Below the pieces are notes generated by a model that did not search any database, was not told the DNA's origin, and worked only from the letters and a program-made list of their open reading frames with translations. The position numbers and the translations under genes were made by a program. A DNA stretch of 64,000 nt from Borreliella yangtzensis (GTDB taxonomy: Bacteria; Spirochaetota; Spirochaetia; Borreliales; Borreliaceae): NCBI RefSeq assembly GCF_014201775.1, contig NZ_JACHFG010000001.1, forward strand, positions 364,541 to 428,540. The letters run 5' to 3'. Every line of letters begins with the position of its first letter. Within the stretch, counting starts at the first letter, position 1. This document shows, in pieces, positions 36,349 to 45,347 of the stretch.

Positions 36349-36963
36349 ATGAGCTATTTAAATGTTTTAAAAAGTATATTTTTGCCTTTTTGTGTTTTTT
36401 GTGGAAAAAGATATGTATCTTCTAATGCTCTTTGTGATCAATGTAAATCGATTTTTAATTTTAAAATTCAATTTGATGAAAATTTGATTTATTTTTTTGA
36501 ATATAAAGAACATTATAAATCTTTAATTTTGTCTTATAAAGATGGTCAAAAATCAATTGGTAGATTTTTAGCAAGTGAAATTGCTAAATTTTTGAGCAAT
36601 ATTGAATTTGATCAAATAGTAACTGTTCCTTGTAGCTTTAAAAGAAAATTATTTTATGGTTTTGATCACATGGAATATATTGGAATTTTATTAAGCCGTT
36701 TTGGTTTTGATTATATAAATGTTTTTTCAAGAAAGTATGGGAAAAGTCAAAAGTTAGTGAGAGGAAATCTCAGATTTAGAAATCTTGAAAATAAAATTAA
36801 ATTAAAATCAAAGTACAAAAATTTTAAATTTAAAAAGATTGTTTTGCTTGATGATATTGTTACTACAGGAACATCTATGTGTATTTGTGAAAATCTTATT
36901 GTAGAATTTGGAGCTTATAAGGTGATGAGGTTTTCATTGGCCAAATCTTATAATTTAGTTTAA
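36349..36963 (+). CDS. comF: ComF family phosphoribosyltransferase-like protein
   Basis: A 204-residue protein with a four-cysteine zinc-finger N-terminus (FCVFCGKR then ALCDQC) and a type I PRTase domain ending in the PRPP loop IVLLDDIVTTGTSM. It matches ComF/GntX proteins, which help natural transformation in other bacteria and whose chemistry is unclear. No competence system is known in Borrelia. I use ATG 36349, one base after the mutS stop; an in-frame TTG at 36328 is possible. Confidence 0.85.
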   Translation: MSYLNVLKSIFLPFCVFCGKRYVSSNALCDQCKSIFNFKIQFDENLIYFFEYKEHYKSLILSYKDGQKSIGRFLASEIAKFLSNIEFDQIVTVPCSFKRKLFYGFDHMEYIGILLSRFGFDYINVFSRKYGKSQKLVRGNLRFRNLENKIKLKSKYKNFKFKKIVLLDDIVTTGTSMCICENLIVEFGAYKVMRFSLAKSYNLV

Positions 36964-36989
36964 TATTGACATTATTTTTTCTAAGTGTT

Positions 36990-37048
36990 AACCTTGATTT
37001 AAGGTTTAGTTATGTATTTAATAAGGTTCTTTTTAAAAGAACCTTATT
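36990..37048 (+). terminator. Two tandem hairpins ahead of rimP: terminator or attenuator
   Basis: Four complementary segments: A AACCTT (36990-36995), B AAGGTT (37001-37006), C AAGGTT (37023-37028) and D AACCTT (37040-37045). A with B makes a 6-bp hairpin. C with D is the heart of a perfect 14-bp-arm inverted repeat (37020-37033 with 37035-37048), followed by A and a run of five T. C-D looks like an intrinsic terminator for comF, but A with C, or B with D, are equally complementary, so an antiterminator fold exists. The rimP start lies 16 bases beyond. Confidence 0.55.
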
Positions 37049-37064
37049 ATTTTTAGGAATGTAG

Positions 37065-37502
37065 TTGATTGAGCGTTTTGACAAAAATAATGAAGTTTAT
37101 AATTTGATAAAAAATTTAACAGAATGTGCAAATATTGAAATATTAGAAATTAATATTTTTAAAAACAAAAGTATTGGAAAAATTCAAATAGTTCTTTATA
37201 GTAAAAGTTTTTCTTTAGGCGTTGATTTGCTTACTGATTTGCACAAAATAATTTTATTAATTTTGGAAGCAAATCTTAAATATAGTTTTACCTTAGAACT
37301 TTCTACTCCAGGAATAAATAGAAAAATAAAAAGTGGCAGGGAGTTTCAAATTTTTGAAGGTAGAAAGATTAAGTTGATGCTAGATAATGAATTTGAAGAA
37401 GGTTTAATATTAAAATCTAAATCAAAAAGTTTTATTTTTAAAACAGATAGCAAAGAATTAAATGTTTTTTATAGTGATGTTAAAAAGGCTAAATTAGTTT
37501 AA
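37065..37502 (+). CDS. rimP: Ribosome maturation factor RimP
   Basis: 30S-assembly factor, 145 residues. The N-terminal part is divergent, but [28 protein letters not shown] matches the family signature (L-E-vSSPGldRpL ... F..f.G..v.v), quoted here in part. It sits at the head of rimP-nusA-infB, the same order as in E. coli. The start is TTG 37065 after AGGAAT. The stop overlaps the strong ribosome site of nusA. Confidence 0.88.
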   Translation: MIERFDKNNEVYNLIKNLTECANIEILEINIFKNKSIGKIQIVLYSKSFSLGVDLLTDLHKIILLILEANLKYSFTLELSTPGINRKIKSGREFQIFEGRKIKLMLDNEFEEGLILKSKSKSFIFKTDSKELNVFYSDVKKAKLV

Positions 37503-37515
37503 GGAGGAAGTTTGG

Positions 37516-38964
37516 ATGATAAAGGGCACGGGACATATGATTGTAAGCATTGCAAATGATCGCAGTATGAGCATAGATTCTATTAGAAAAACAATTAAAG
37601 AATCAGTATTGATAGCTTATAAAAAGTATTTTGGAAGTAATGAGAATGCTTTTGTTAAATTTGATGATGATACGGGAGATTTGATAGTTTATGCAAAAAA
37701 GAAAATTGTGGAAGATGTAAAAGATTCTTTGCTTGAAGTATTAGAAAAAGATATCTCAAAAGAAAATTTTGTAGAAGATGGTTATGCTTATATTGAAATT
37801 AATCCCAAGGTTTTTGATAGACTTTCTATTCAGGTTGCAAAGCAAAGAACTAAAAATGATTTGCAAGGAATTGAGGATAATGAAATTTTATCAGAATTTA
37901 AAAGCAAGTTAAATAAAGTTGTTATTGGCTATGTTCAGCAAAATAGAAATGGGGATCTTTATGTTAATCTTGGCAATACGGATGGTATAATTCCCAAGAA
38001 GTATCAATCACCAAGAGAAGTTTACAATCTTAATGATAAGATTAGAGTTTTAGTTTATAATGTCAAAAAGGGTAAAAATGGTATTGAAGTTATTCTTTCT
38101 AGAACCCATCCAAAATTTATTGAAGAGCTTTTAGCACTTGAAATTCCTGAAATTGAAGAAGGTATTATTAAGATTCATAAAATAGTTCGTGATCCGGGTT
38201 ACAGAATTAAAGTTGCTGTTTATTCTGAAAAAGAAGAAATTGATCCTGTTGGGCCTTGTATAGGGCAAAAAGGAGTCAGAATTCAATCTATAATTAAGGA
38301 GCTTGAAGGAGAAAAAATCGATATTATCCCTTATAGTAAAGATATTAAGGAATTCATAAAGGATTCTTTGACCCCTTCAAAGATAGAGCATGTTTATATT
38401 CTTGACGAGGATTTGCATAAGGCTTTAGTAGTTGTTAGCGATGATCAACTTTCCCTTGCTATAGGTAAAATGGGTCAAAATGTTAGACTTGCTAATAGAC
38501 TTCTTGATTGGGCTATTGATGTTAAAACTAGTAGTCAATTTGCAGCAATGAAAGCTAATTCGGAGTTTAAGCAAGAAACTCTTGAAATGTTTGATAAAGT
38601 TATGCAAGATGTTGTTGAAGAGGAACAATTTGAAGAGATTAGCAAAATAAGTGATCTTAAATTACTTGATTCTTCTGTAATTTCTAATTTATCAAAAGAA
38701 GGGCTTAATGATATTAACAATTTTTTACAAGCAGATGAGGGAGTGCTTTTTAATCTTGGGGTAAGTTATGAAAAACAAGAAGAAATTAACAAAATATTAA
38801 AAGAGGGAATGATAATAATTGCTAATGATAATGATGAGTCTATAGGAAAGGTTGAAGAAGATGAAGAACTTCTTTGTCCCGAATGTGGTGTTGTTATTAA
38901 TGAAAATATGACCTCCTGTCCGGGTTGTAAAATAGGGCTTAGTTTTGAGTTTGAGGAGGAGTAA
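37516..38964 (+). CDS. nusA: Transcription factor NusA with a C-terminal zinc-ribbon-like tail
   Basis: Controls pausing, termination and antitermination. The 482 residues contain an N-terminal RNAP-binding domain, S1 domain (VVIGYVQQNRNGDLYVNLGNTDGIIP, quoted in part), two KH domains (DPVGPCIGQKGVRIQSI; LSLAIGKMGQNVRLANRL) and an acidic linker. The end is unusual: LCPECG (C454, C457) and SCPGCK (C468, C471) make a CxxC-x10-CxxC knuckle, followed by an acidic tail. I see no such domain in E. coli NusA. The ATG at 37516 follows a very strong AAGGAGGAAG. infB starts 2 bases after its stop. Confidence 0.96.
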   Translation: MIKGTGHMIVSIANDRSMSIDSIRKTIKESVLIAYKKYFGSNENAFVKFDDDTGDLIVYAKKKIVEDVKDSLLEVLEKDISKENFVEDGYAYIEINPKVFDRLSIQVAKQRTKNDLQGIEDNEILSEFKSKLNKVVIGYVQQNRNGDLYVNLGNTDGIIPKKYQSPREVYNLNDKIRVLVYNVKKGKNGIEVILSRTHPKFIEELLALEIPEIEEGIIKIHKIVRDPGYRIKVAVYSEKEEIDPVGPCIGQKGVRIQSIIKELEGEKIDIIPYSKDIKEFIKDSLTPSKIEHVYILDEDLHKALVVVSDDQLSLAIGKMGQNVRLANRLLDWAIDVKTSSQFAAMKANSEFKQETLEMFDKVMQDVVEEEQFEEISKISDLKLLDSSVISNLSKEGLNDINNFLQADEGVLFNLGVSYEKQEEINKILKEGMIIIANDNDESIGKVEEDEELLCPECGVVINENMTSCPGCKIGLSFEFEEE

Positions 38965-38966
38965 GT

Positions 38967-41483
38967 TTGTCGACAAATATTGATGATATTAAAAATGACG
39001 ATGGTAAAAAAATTAAGATTATTAAGTTAAGAAAGAAGGTAGTAAAGATTGTAACGCATAACGATTCAGGCGGTAAAAATAATTCAAATAATTCTATTGA
39101 TTTACATAAGCACAGCAACAAGTCTGAATATTCACAAAACAGAGATAGTAGAACTGGTGGGTATTCGCAAAATAGAGATAACAGGACTGGTGGATATTCA
39201 CAAAATAGAGACAGTAGAGCTGGTGGATATTCACAAAATAGAGACAATAGAGCTGGTGGATATTCACAAAATAGAGACAGTAGAGCTGGTGGGCATTTTC
39301 AAAACAGAGATAACAGAACTGGTGGATATTTACAAAATAGAGGTAGCAGAATTGGTGGATATTCACAAAATAGAGATAACAGAACTGGTGGGCATTTTCA
39401 AAACAGAGACAATTTGGGTTCGCAATATCAAGATTCAACAAAGAAGGCATATGTTGCCAAAAATAACTCTCAAAGTAAATATACCACCCCTGTATCTTTT
39501 AGAAGACTTATAAAAACCAAGGTTCCTTCTATTGTTAGCAGTGCTCCTTCAGCAGATTCTGAGAATAGCAAAGAGTTAAATCGTAAGCTTGGTGAGAAGA
39601 AAAAACAACAACAAGAAAGTCAAAAAAGTTATAAGAGAAAAAAAGCAGAAACTGAGAGCAAAACAATTGAACAAAAGGTTTTTGATCAACTTCAAAAAAA
39701 GAAAAGAGAAAATTTAGCTAACCCAATTCCAAAATCAATTGACATTATGGGTAGCATCACTGTTTCTGATCTTGCAAGAAAGATGAATTTAAAATCTTCC
39801 GATTTAATTGCTAAATTAATGGCTTTAGGTGTAATGGTGACTATTAATGAAAAGATAGATTCTGATACGGCAACTATTTTAGTTGAAGAATATGGATCAA
39901 AGGTTAATGTTGTTTCTATTTATGATGAAACGGTTATAGAAGAAGAAGTAGAAGATCATAGTAAAAGCATTGAAAAGCCCCCTGTTATTACAATAATGGG
40001 TCATGTTGATCATGGTAAAACCAGGCTACTTTCTGTGCTTCAAAACATAGATATAAATCAAACAGAGTCCGGTGGCATTACTCAGCATATTGGGGCTTAT
40101 ACTATTGTTTATAATGACCGAGAAATAACATTTTTAGATACTCCTGGCCATGAAGCTTTTACTATGATGAGAAGTCGTGGAGCTCAAGTTACAGATATTG
40201 TTGTTCTTGTTGTGTCAGCAATTGATGGTGTTATGCCGCAAACTATTGAGGCTATTAATCATGCAAAAGAAGCAAATGTTCCGATTATTGTTGCTATAAA
40301 TAAAATTGATTTACCAGATTCAAATCCCGATAAAATTAAACATCAGCTTTCAGAATACGACTTGGTACCTGAAGATTGGGGGGGAGACACTATTTTTGTG
40401 TTGATTTCTGCTCTTAAAAATATAGGGATTTCTGAACTTCTTGATATGATTCTTTTGCAGTCAGATATGATGTTATTAAAGGCAAACCCATCTAAAAGAG
40501 CTATTGGAAAAGTTCTTGATGCCAAAATTGATTTGGGGCGCGGAATAGTTTGTTCTGTTATTATTGAAAATGGAACCCTTTATGTCGGAGATTCTTTTGT
40601 AGGCGGCGCGTGCTATGGTAAAGTTAAGGCATTAATTAGCGATAAGGGTGTTTCTGTTAAGAGCGTTGGACCCGCTAAAGCTATTAGTGTTTTGGGATTT
40701 TCTTCAATGCCTCAAGCTGGAGATCCTTTTCAAGTAACGAAAACTGAAAAAGAAGCAAAATTGATTAGTTCTAAAAGACAAGATCTTAAAAAGTATGAAT
40801 CTTCTAAAAATGTAAAGAAAGTTACGATGTTAAATCTTTATGATTCAATCAAAGAAGGAACACTTAAGGAGCTTAAAATAATTTTAAAAGCAGATGTTCA
40901 AGGTTCAGTTGAGGCTTTAAAAAATTCTCTTGAAAAATTAACAAACGATGAAGTTAGAGTAAGAGTTGTGCATTCATCAGCGGGTGTAATAACTGAAACA
41001 GATATTAGCTTTGCTTCAGCAAGCGATGCTATTGTCATTGGATTTCATGTGAGACCCACTGTAAAAGCCCAGATACTCGCAGATCAGGAAAAAGTTGAAA
41101 TTAGAAAGTATAATGTTATTTATGATGCTATAAGTGATGTTAAATCAGTTCTTGAGGGTTTGCTTGAACCAGATATTGAACAGCAATTTATTGGATTTGC
41201 TGAGGTGAGGGCTGTAATCAATGTTCCTAAAGTTGGGGTAATAGCTGGTTGTTATGTCTCTCAAGGCTTAATAAAACGAGATGCGATTACTAATGTGATG
41301 AGGGATGGTTTACAAATTCATTCTGGTAAAATTTCATCTTTAAAGCGATTTAAGGATGATGTTAAAGAAGTTGCTGAGCAATATGAGTGTGGAATTATGA
41401 TTGATAATTATGCTAATATTAAAGAAGGAGATGTAATTGAAGCATTTGAGGTAAAAAAGATAAGAAAATCTTTTAAAACTTAG
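38967..41483 (+). CDS. infB: Translation initiation factor IF2
   Basis: GTPase that places fMet-tRNA on the small subunit. The 838 residues have a short basic N-terminus, a low-complexity repeat block (56-149), a lysine-rich linker, the IF2N-type domain ([24 protein letters not shown], near 266-285), and the G domain with GHVDHGKT (345-352), DTPGHE and NKID, followed by domains II-IV (about 510-838). Start is TTG 38967 after GAGGAGG. It lies in rimP-nusA-infB-rbfA-truB-rpsO-pnp. The repeat block is unusual and is described separately. Confidence 0.96.
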   Translation: MSTNIDDIKNDDGKKIKIIKLRKKVVKIVTHNDSGGKNNSNNSIDLHKHSNKSEYSQNRDSRTGGYSQNRDNRTGGYSQNRDSRAGGYSQNRDNRAGGYSQNRDSRAGGHFQNRDNRTGGYLQNRGSRIGGYSQNRDNRTGGHFQNRDNLGSQYQDSTKKAYVAKNNSQSKYTTPVSFRRLIKTKVPSIVSSAPSADSENSKELNRKLGEKKKQQQESQKSYKRKKAETESKTIEQKVFDQLQKKKRENLANPIPKSIDIMGSITVSDLARKMNLKSSDLIAKLMALGVMVTINEKIDSDTATILVEEYGSKVNVVSIYDETVIEEEVEDHSKSIEKPPVITIMGHVDHGKTRLLSVLQNIDINQTESGGITQHIGAYTIVYNDREITFLDTPGHEAFTMMRSRGAQVTDIVVLVVSAIDGVMPQTIEAINHAKEANVPIIVAINKIDLPDSNPDKIKHQLSEYDLVPEDWGGDTIFVLISALKNIGISELLDMILLQSDMMLLKANPSKRAIGKVLDAKIDLGRGIVCSVIIENGTLYVGDSFVGGACYGKVKALISDKGVSVKSVGPAKAISVLGFSSMPQAGDPFQVTKTEKEAKLISSKRQDLKKYESSKNVKKVTMLNLYDSIKEGTLKELKIILKADVQGSVEALKNSLEKLTNDEVRVRVVHSSAGVITETDISFASASDAIVIGFHVRPTVKAQILADQEKVEIRKYNVIYDAISDVKSVLEGLLEPDIEQQFIGFAEVRAVINVPKVGVIAGCYVSQGLIKRDAITNVMRDGLQIHSGKISSLKRFKDDVKEVAEQYECGIMIDNYANIKEGDVIEAFEVKKIRKSFKT
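39132..39413 (+). repeat. 33-bp tandem repeats in infB (8 full copies plus a partial copy)
   Basis: Codes for an 11-residue unit of consensus [11 protein letters not shown] (residues 56-143, then FQNRDN). Copies vary at S/F/L, N/S, T/A/I and Y/H. Because 33 is a multiple of three, the other two forward frames and the reverse strand also stay open through the block, producing spurious overlapping open frames. The number of copies probably varies between strains. The unit is rich in Arg, Gly, Asn and aromatic residues. Confidence 0.95.
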
Positions 41484-41505
41484 TATTGTTTTATTTATAT
41501 ATTTT

Positions 41506-41868
41506 ATGTATAAAAATATAAAAAAGTTTAAACTCGAGAGTTTAATTGCTCAAGAAATTGGCAATTTGATTGTGAGTAGGAGAATTAAAGATCCCAGGGT
41601 TCATTCATTTTTAACTGTGGTTAAAGTAGAATTTTCAAAAGATTTAATAAATGCTAAAGTGTTTATAGGCTCAATTAAGGAAGGTGCGTCTTTGGACAAT
41701 GCAGTTAAAGCTTTAAATAATGCTAAAGGATTTATTCAAAGTCAAATTGTTAAGCGAATTAAAGTTAGAAGTACTCCAAAGTTATTATTTGTCAAGGATA
41801 ATTCTCTTTCTAAATCATTTTATGTTAATAAAATAATTGAAGGATTAAATATTTCAAGAGAGAATTAA
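41506..41868 (+). CDS. rbfA: Ribosome-binding factor A
   Basis: Late 30S-assembly factor with a KH-like fold. The 120 residues include the family block [19 protein letters not shown] (about 29-47), AKVFIG, and a C-terminal stretch [21 protein letters not shown], where SRL-x-PxLxFxxD is typical. It starts at ATG 41506 without a clear ribosome site, 22 bases after infB. It ends 2 bases before truB. Confidence 0.94.
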   Translation: MYKNIKKFKLESLIAQEIGNLIVSRRIKDPRVHSFLTVVKVEFSKDLINAKVFIGSIKEGASLDNAVKALNNAKGFIQSQIVKRIKVRSTPKLLFVKDNSLSKSFYVNKIIEGLNISREN

Positions 41869-41870
41869 AT

Positions 41871-42719
41871 TTGGAAAATGGATTCCTTTTAATTGATAAA
41901 GAACAAGGCAAAACTTCTTTTGAAACTCTTTTCCCTATAAAAAGATATTTTAATACAAATCGTGTTGGACATGCTGGTACACTTGATAAATTTGCAGGTG
42001 GAATTTTGATTGCTCTTGTAGGAAAATATACCAAGCTTGCAAACTATTTTATTTCTTTGGATAAAGAATATGTAGCAGAATTTAGATTTGGAATAGAAAC
42101 AGATACTCTTGATCCAAATGGAAGAATAGTTTGTAAAACAGATTATGTTCCTAGTTTAGAGGATATAGATTTAAAGCTTAAAGATTTTGTGGGAGAAATT
42201 TATCAAAGTCCCCCTAAATTTTCTTCTGTTCATATTGATGGTAGTAGAGCTTATAAACTTGCTTTGAATGGAAAGATTTTTGAAATTAAAAAACGAAAAG
42301 TAAATGTTTATGATATTCAAATATTAGATTATGATTTTACCTCTTCTTTACTTAGCTTGAAAATTAGTTGTTCAAAAGGTACTTATATTAGGAGCATTGC
42401 AAGAGATTTAGCATATTCTTTAAATTCTTGCGCGTATGTTACCAATTTAAAAAGAACCAAAATAGGTATGTTTAAGTTAAAAGATTCCACCCTGTGTAAA
42501 AATTTGAGTAAAACTTCCTTGATTAGTTTAGAATCTTTAAAAAGTTTTGAAAAAGTTTACATTGATTCTAGCAAGATAAATCTTGTTAAAAATGGGGTTT
42601 ATGTTGAAATTCAAATCAATATTAATGAATTTAAGATTTTAAAATCCAGAACGGAGGAAATATTAGCGGTTATTGAAGGAATAGGTTTGAATAAATATAA
42701 ATATGTTATTATATTTTAA
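41871..42719 (+). CDS. truB: tRNA pseudouridine-55 synthase TruB
   Basis: Makes pseudouridine 55 in tRNA T arms. The 282 residues contain GFLLIDKEQGKTSF, motif II HAGTLDKFAGGIL with the catalytic aspartate (HxGxLDxxAxG), DTLDPNGRI, PPKFSSVHIDGSRAYKLA and CSKGTYIRSIARDLA. Start is TTG 41871, 2 bases after rbfA; the last residues reach normal length. It is the last gene before the rpsO promoter. Confidence 0.95.
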   Translation: MENGFLLIDKEQGKTSFETLFPIKRYFNTNRVGHAGTLDKFAGGILIALVGKYTKLANYFISLDKEYVAEFRFGIETDTLDPNGRIVCKTDYVPSLEDIDLKLKDFVGEIYQSPPKFSSVHIDGSRAYKLALNGKIFEIKKRKVNVYDIQILDYDFTSSLLSLKISCSKGTYIRSIARDLAYSLNSCAYVTNLKRTKIGMFKLKDSTLCKNLSKTSLISLESLKSFEKVYIDSSKINLVKNGVYVEIQININEFKILKSRTEEILAVIEGIGLNKYKYVIIF

Positions 42720-42789
42720 TTTTATATTTGCTTTTTTAAACAATTTAATAATTTATTATTAAACATAACCCGAAAAGGGTAAATTGTTT

Positions 42790-42818
42790 TTGTGATTTTT
42801 AACAAAAAATATTATAAT
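42790..42818 (+). promoter_or_regulatory. Promoter of rpsO-pnp
   Basis: TTGTGA (42790-42795), 17-base spacer, perfect TATAAT (42813-42818). The start would be near 42825, giving a leader of about 67 bases with a stem-loop (42841-42874). A 166-base gap after truB supports a fresh transcription start here. Confidence 0.65.
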
Positions 42819-42840
42819 CTATCGTAGTAGTTAGTTTAAA

Positions 42841-42874
42841 TTATAGCAAGAGGTTTGTTAGAGCTTTGCTATAA
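42841..42874 (+). promoter_or_regulatory. Stem-loop in the rpsO leader, candidate S15 autoregulatory element
   Basis: TTATAGCAA (42841-42849) pairs perfectly with TTGCTATAA (42866-42874), with a 16-base loop containing GAGG and AGAGC. It ends 6 bases before the AGGAG ribosome site of rpsO (42881-42885). S15 represses its own translation in several bacteria through leader structures that differ between lineages; no one structure can be checked by motif. Position and stability are the evidence. Confidence 0.4.
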
Positions 42875-42891
42875 TGGTATAGGAGTTGCTT

Positions 42892-43158
42892 ATGATAGAT
42901 AAGAAGCAAAAGCAAAAAATAGTTTCTGAATTTGGGAAAAATGAAAGTGATACTGGTTCTGTTGGGGTTCAAATTGCACTTATTACAGGTAAAATAAAGT
43001 ATTTAACTGAACATTTAAAGATAAATAAAAAAGACCATAGCTCAAAAAGGGGTTTGTTAAAGTTGGTAGGGCAAAGACGAAGTTTATTGCGGTATTACCA
43101 AAAAAAAGATTTAGAAGCTTATAGGATGTTGATATCTAAACTTGGTCTTAGAAAATAA
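42892..43158 (+). CDS. rpsO: 30S ribosomal protein uS15
   Basis: Binds 16S rRNA early in 30S assembly. The 88 residues start [20 protein letters not shown], with [23 protein letters not shown] (quoted in part: [19 protein letters not shown]), [30 protein letters not shown] motif ([15 protein letters not shown]). ATG 42892 is 6 bases after AGGAG; the upstream TTG at 42886 abuts it. It is followed by pnp after 14 bases, the conserved rpsO-pnp pair. Confidence 0.97.
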   Translation: MIDKKQKQKIVSEFGKNESDTGSVGVQIALITGKIKYLTEHLKINKKDHSSKRGLLKLVGQRRSLLRYYQKKDLEAYRMLISKLGLRK

Positions 43159-43172
43159 AAAGAGGTTGAATT

Positions 43173-45341
43173 TTGAGGAAAATATTAAAGTTAAAAGTAG
43201 GCAGAGACGAGTTAGTATTTGAGACTGGGCTTATGGCTAAGCAGGCTAATGGGGCGGTTCTTGCAACTTATGGAGGATCTTCTGTTCTTGCGACTGTTTG
43301 TTGTTCAGGCAATGTGAGAGAAGATTTAGATTTTGTCCCTCTTTCTGTTGAATATAATGAAAAATATTATGCAGCTGGCAAGATTCCAGGAGGATTTATA
43401 AAAAGAGAGGGAAAGCCAAAGGATAAAGAAATACTTGTTTCTAGATTAATAGATAGGCCAATGAGGCCTCTTTTTGATAAAAGATTTGGTCGAGAAATTC
43501 AAGTAATTCCTACGACTTTAGCCACAGATCAGCTCAATCCCCCTGATATTGTTGGAATGAATGCTGCTTTTACGGCAGTTTTTTTATCAGATATTCCGTT
43601 TAATGGTCCAATTGCAGCTGTTAGAATGGTTTATTTGAATGGTAAGTTTATAGTAAATCCTTCTTTCGAAGAGATTCATGATTCTGATCTTGATATTGTT
43701 GTTGCGGGAAGTTTAAATGGCATTACAATGGTAGAGGGTGGAGCTAATGAGGTTAGTGAGGATATATTGCTATCAGCAATAGATGGTGCACATGAGTATA
43801 TTAAACAAATTTGTAATGCTCAAAAAGAATTTTTAGATATTGTAGGTAAAAAGGAAAAACTTCCTTTAGCTTTTGAAGAAAAAATATTTGAATTTAAAGG
43901 AGAGCTTAGAGATTTTGTTTATACTGATCTTAAAGAAGCTTGTTTTGTTAAGGGAAAGCTTAACAGAGATAAGGCTATAACTTTGCTGCGAAATAAGTCT
44001 TATGAGCATTTTTCTTCCCTTGAAAAATTGACCGATAGTAATGAACCCCTTTTCAATAGAGCTTTTGATGACTTTGAGAAGGAAATTGTTAGAAATTCTA
44101 TTCTTAACGATAAGATTAGAACAGATGGTAGAACTCCTAATGAGATAAGGGATATTATTGCGGAAGTTGATATTTTAAGTAGAACGCATGGATCTGCACT
44201 TTTTACAAGAGGGGAGACGCAAGCTTTAGCGGTAACTACTCTTGGTACAAGCATTGATGAGCAAATAATGGATGATATTGATGGCGATAAGCGTCTAAAT
44301 TTTATGCTTCATTACAATTTCCCCCCATATTCAGTTGGTGAAACTGGCAGACTTATGACTGGTAGGCGAGAGATTGGTCATGGGCATTTAGCCCAAAGAG
44401 CTTTAGAATCAATGGTTCCTGGGAAAAACGATTTTCCGTATACCATTAGAGTAGTTTCTGAGATTTTGGAGTCTAACGGATCTTCATCAATGGCTACTGT
44501 TTGTGCTGGAAGTATGTCTTTGATGTCTGCAGGGGTTCCTGTTAAAAGGCAAGTTGCGGGAATAGCCATGGGGCTTATTAGCGAAGGGGATAAATATGTT
44601 GTTTTAAGTGACATTCTTGGGGAAGAGGATCATTTAGGTGATATGGACTTTAAAGTGGCTGGTACAAAAAATGGAATTACTGGATTTCAAATGGATATTA
44701 AAATTGAAAATGTTACTAAAAATTTAATGAGAGATGCCCTTGAGCAGGCAAGAGTAGGTAGGATACACATACTGTCTATTATGGATGCTGTAATTTCAAA
44801 TTCAAGAGTTGGCATATCTAAGTATGCTCCAAAAATTGTTCAGTTACAAATTGATATTGATAAGATATCTCTTGTAATAGGATCTACTGGAAAAACTGTT
44901 AAAGCCATAACAGATGAATTTGAAGTTAAGGTTCAAATTGAGCAAGATGGAAAAATTATTCTTTTCGGCGATGATGATTTTAAAATGCAAAAGGCTAAAG
45001 AAAAAATAGAAAGTATTGTAAGGGAACCAAAGGTAGGTGAAATTTATGAAGGAATTGTTAAAAAGATTAATAGCTTTGGAGCTTTTGTTGAACTTACTCC
45101 CACAAAGGAAGGATTTTTAAGTACTCGTTTAAAATCTAGAGACAATAAGTATGGTTCTGGAAGATTTGGAAATAGCAATAGGTATTCAAGATTTGGTGGT
45201 GGCGGAGATAATATAAGGGGTAACGCAGGGTTAGTTAGACCCCCAAAATTAGAAGAAGGTCAACGAGTTAAAGTTAGAATAATTGATATAGATAAATTCG
45301 GAAAAATTGATCTTGAAATTGTTAGAGATAAAGATTATTAA
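43173..45341 (+). CDS. pnp: Polynucleotide phosphorylase
   Basis: 3'-5' phosphorolytic exoribonuclease of 722 residues. Two RNase PH domains ([40 protein letters not shown]), a KH domain ([16 protein letters not shown]) and an S1 domain near the end. The S1 domain carries a roughly 30-residue insertion (about 650-690) rich in Gly, Arg, Asn, Ser and Tyr between KEGFLSTRL and [12 protein letters not shown]. Start is TTG 43173. This and RNase J-type enzymes handle most RNA decay here, in the absence of RNase II, which is recollection. Confidence 0.97.
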   Translation: MRKILKLKVGRDELVFETGLMAKQANGAVLATYGGSSVLATVCCSGNVREDLDFVPLSVEYNEKYYAAGKIPGGFIKREGKPKDKEILVSRLIDRPMRPLFDKRFGREIQVIPTTLATDQLNPPDIVGMNAAFTAVFLSDIPFNGPIAAVRMVYLNGKFIVNPSFEEIHDSDLDIVVAGSLNGITMVEGGANEVSEDILLSAIDGAHEYIKQICNAQKEFLDIVGKKEKLPLAFEEKIFEFKGELRDFVYTDLKEACFVKGKLNRDKAITLLRNKSYEHFSSLEKLTDSNEPLFNRAFDDFEKEIVRNSILNDKIRTDGRTPNEIRDIIAEVDILSRTHGSALFTRGETQALAVTTLGTSIDEQIMDDIDGDKRLNFMLHYNFPPYSVGETGRLMTGRREIGHGHLAQRALESMVPGKNDFPYTIRVVSEILESNGSSSMATVCAGSMSLMSAGVPVKRQVAGIAMGLISEGDKYVVLSDILGEEDHLGDMDFKVAGTKNGITGFQMDIKIENVTKNLMRDALEQARVGRIHILSIMDAVISNSRVGISKYAPKIVQLQIDIDKISLVIGSTGKTVKAITDEFEVKVQIEQDGKIILFGDDDFKMQKAKEKIESIVREPKVGEIYEGIVKKINSFGAFVELTPTKEGFLSTRLKSRDNKYGSGRFGNSNRYSRFGGGGDNIRGNAGLVRPPKLEEGQRVKVRIIDIDKFGKIDLEIVRDKDY

Positions 45342-45347
45342 AATAAT

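Noticed and set aside
38939..39513. Open frames on both strands across the infB repeat block
   Set aside because: They arise because the 33-bp unit is a multiple of three and lacks stops in several frames; only the IF2 frame has a ribosome site and family match.
42741..42786. CAATTTA/TAAATTG plus ACCC/GGGT after truB as a terminator
   Set aside because: The inner stem has only four pairs and the outer stem is separated by a large bulge, so it is not convincing.
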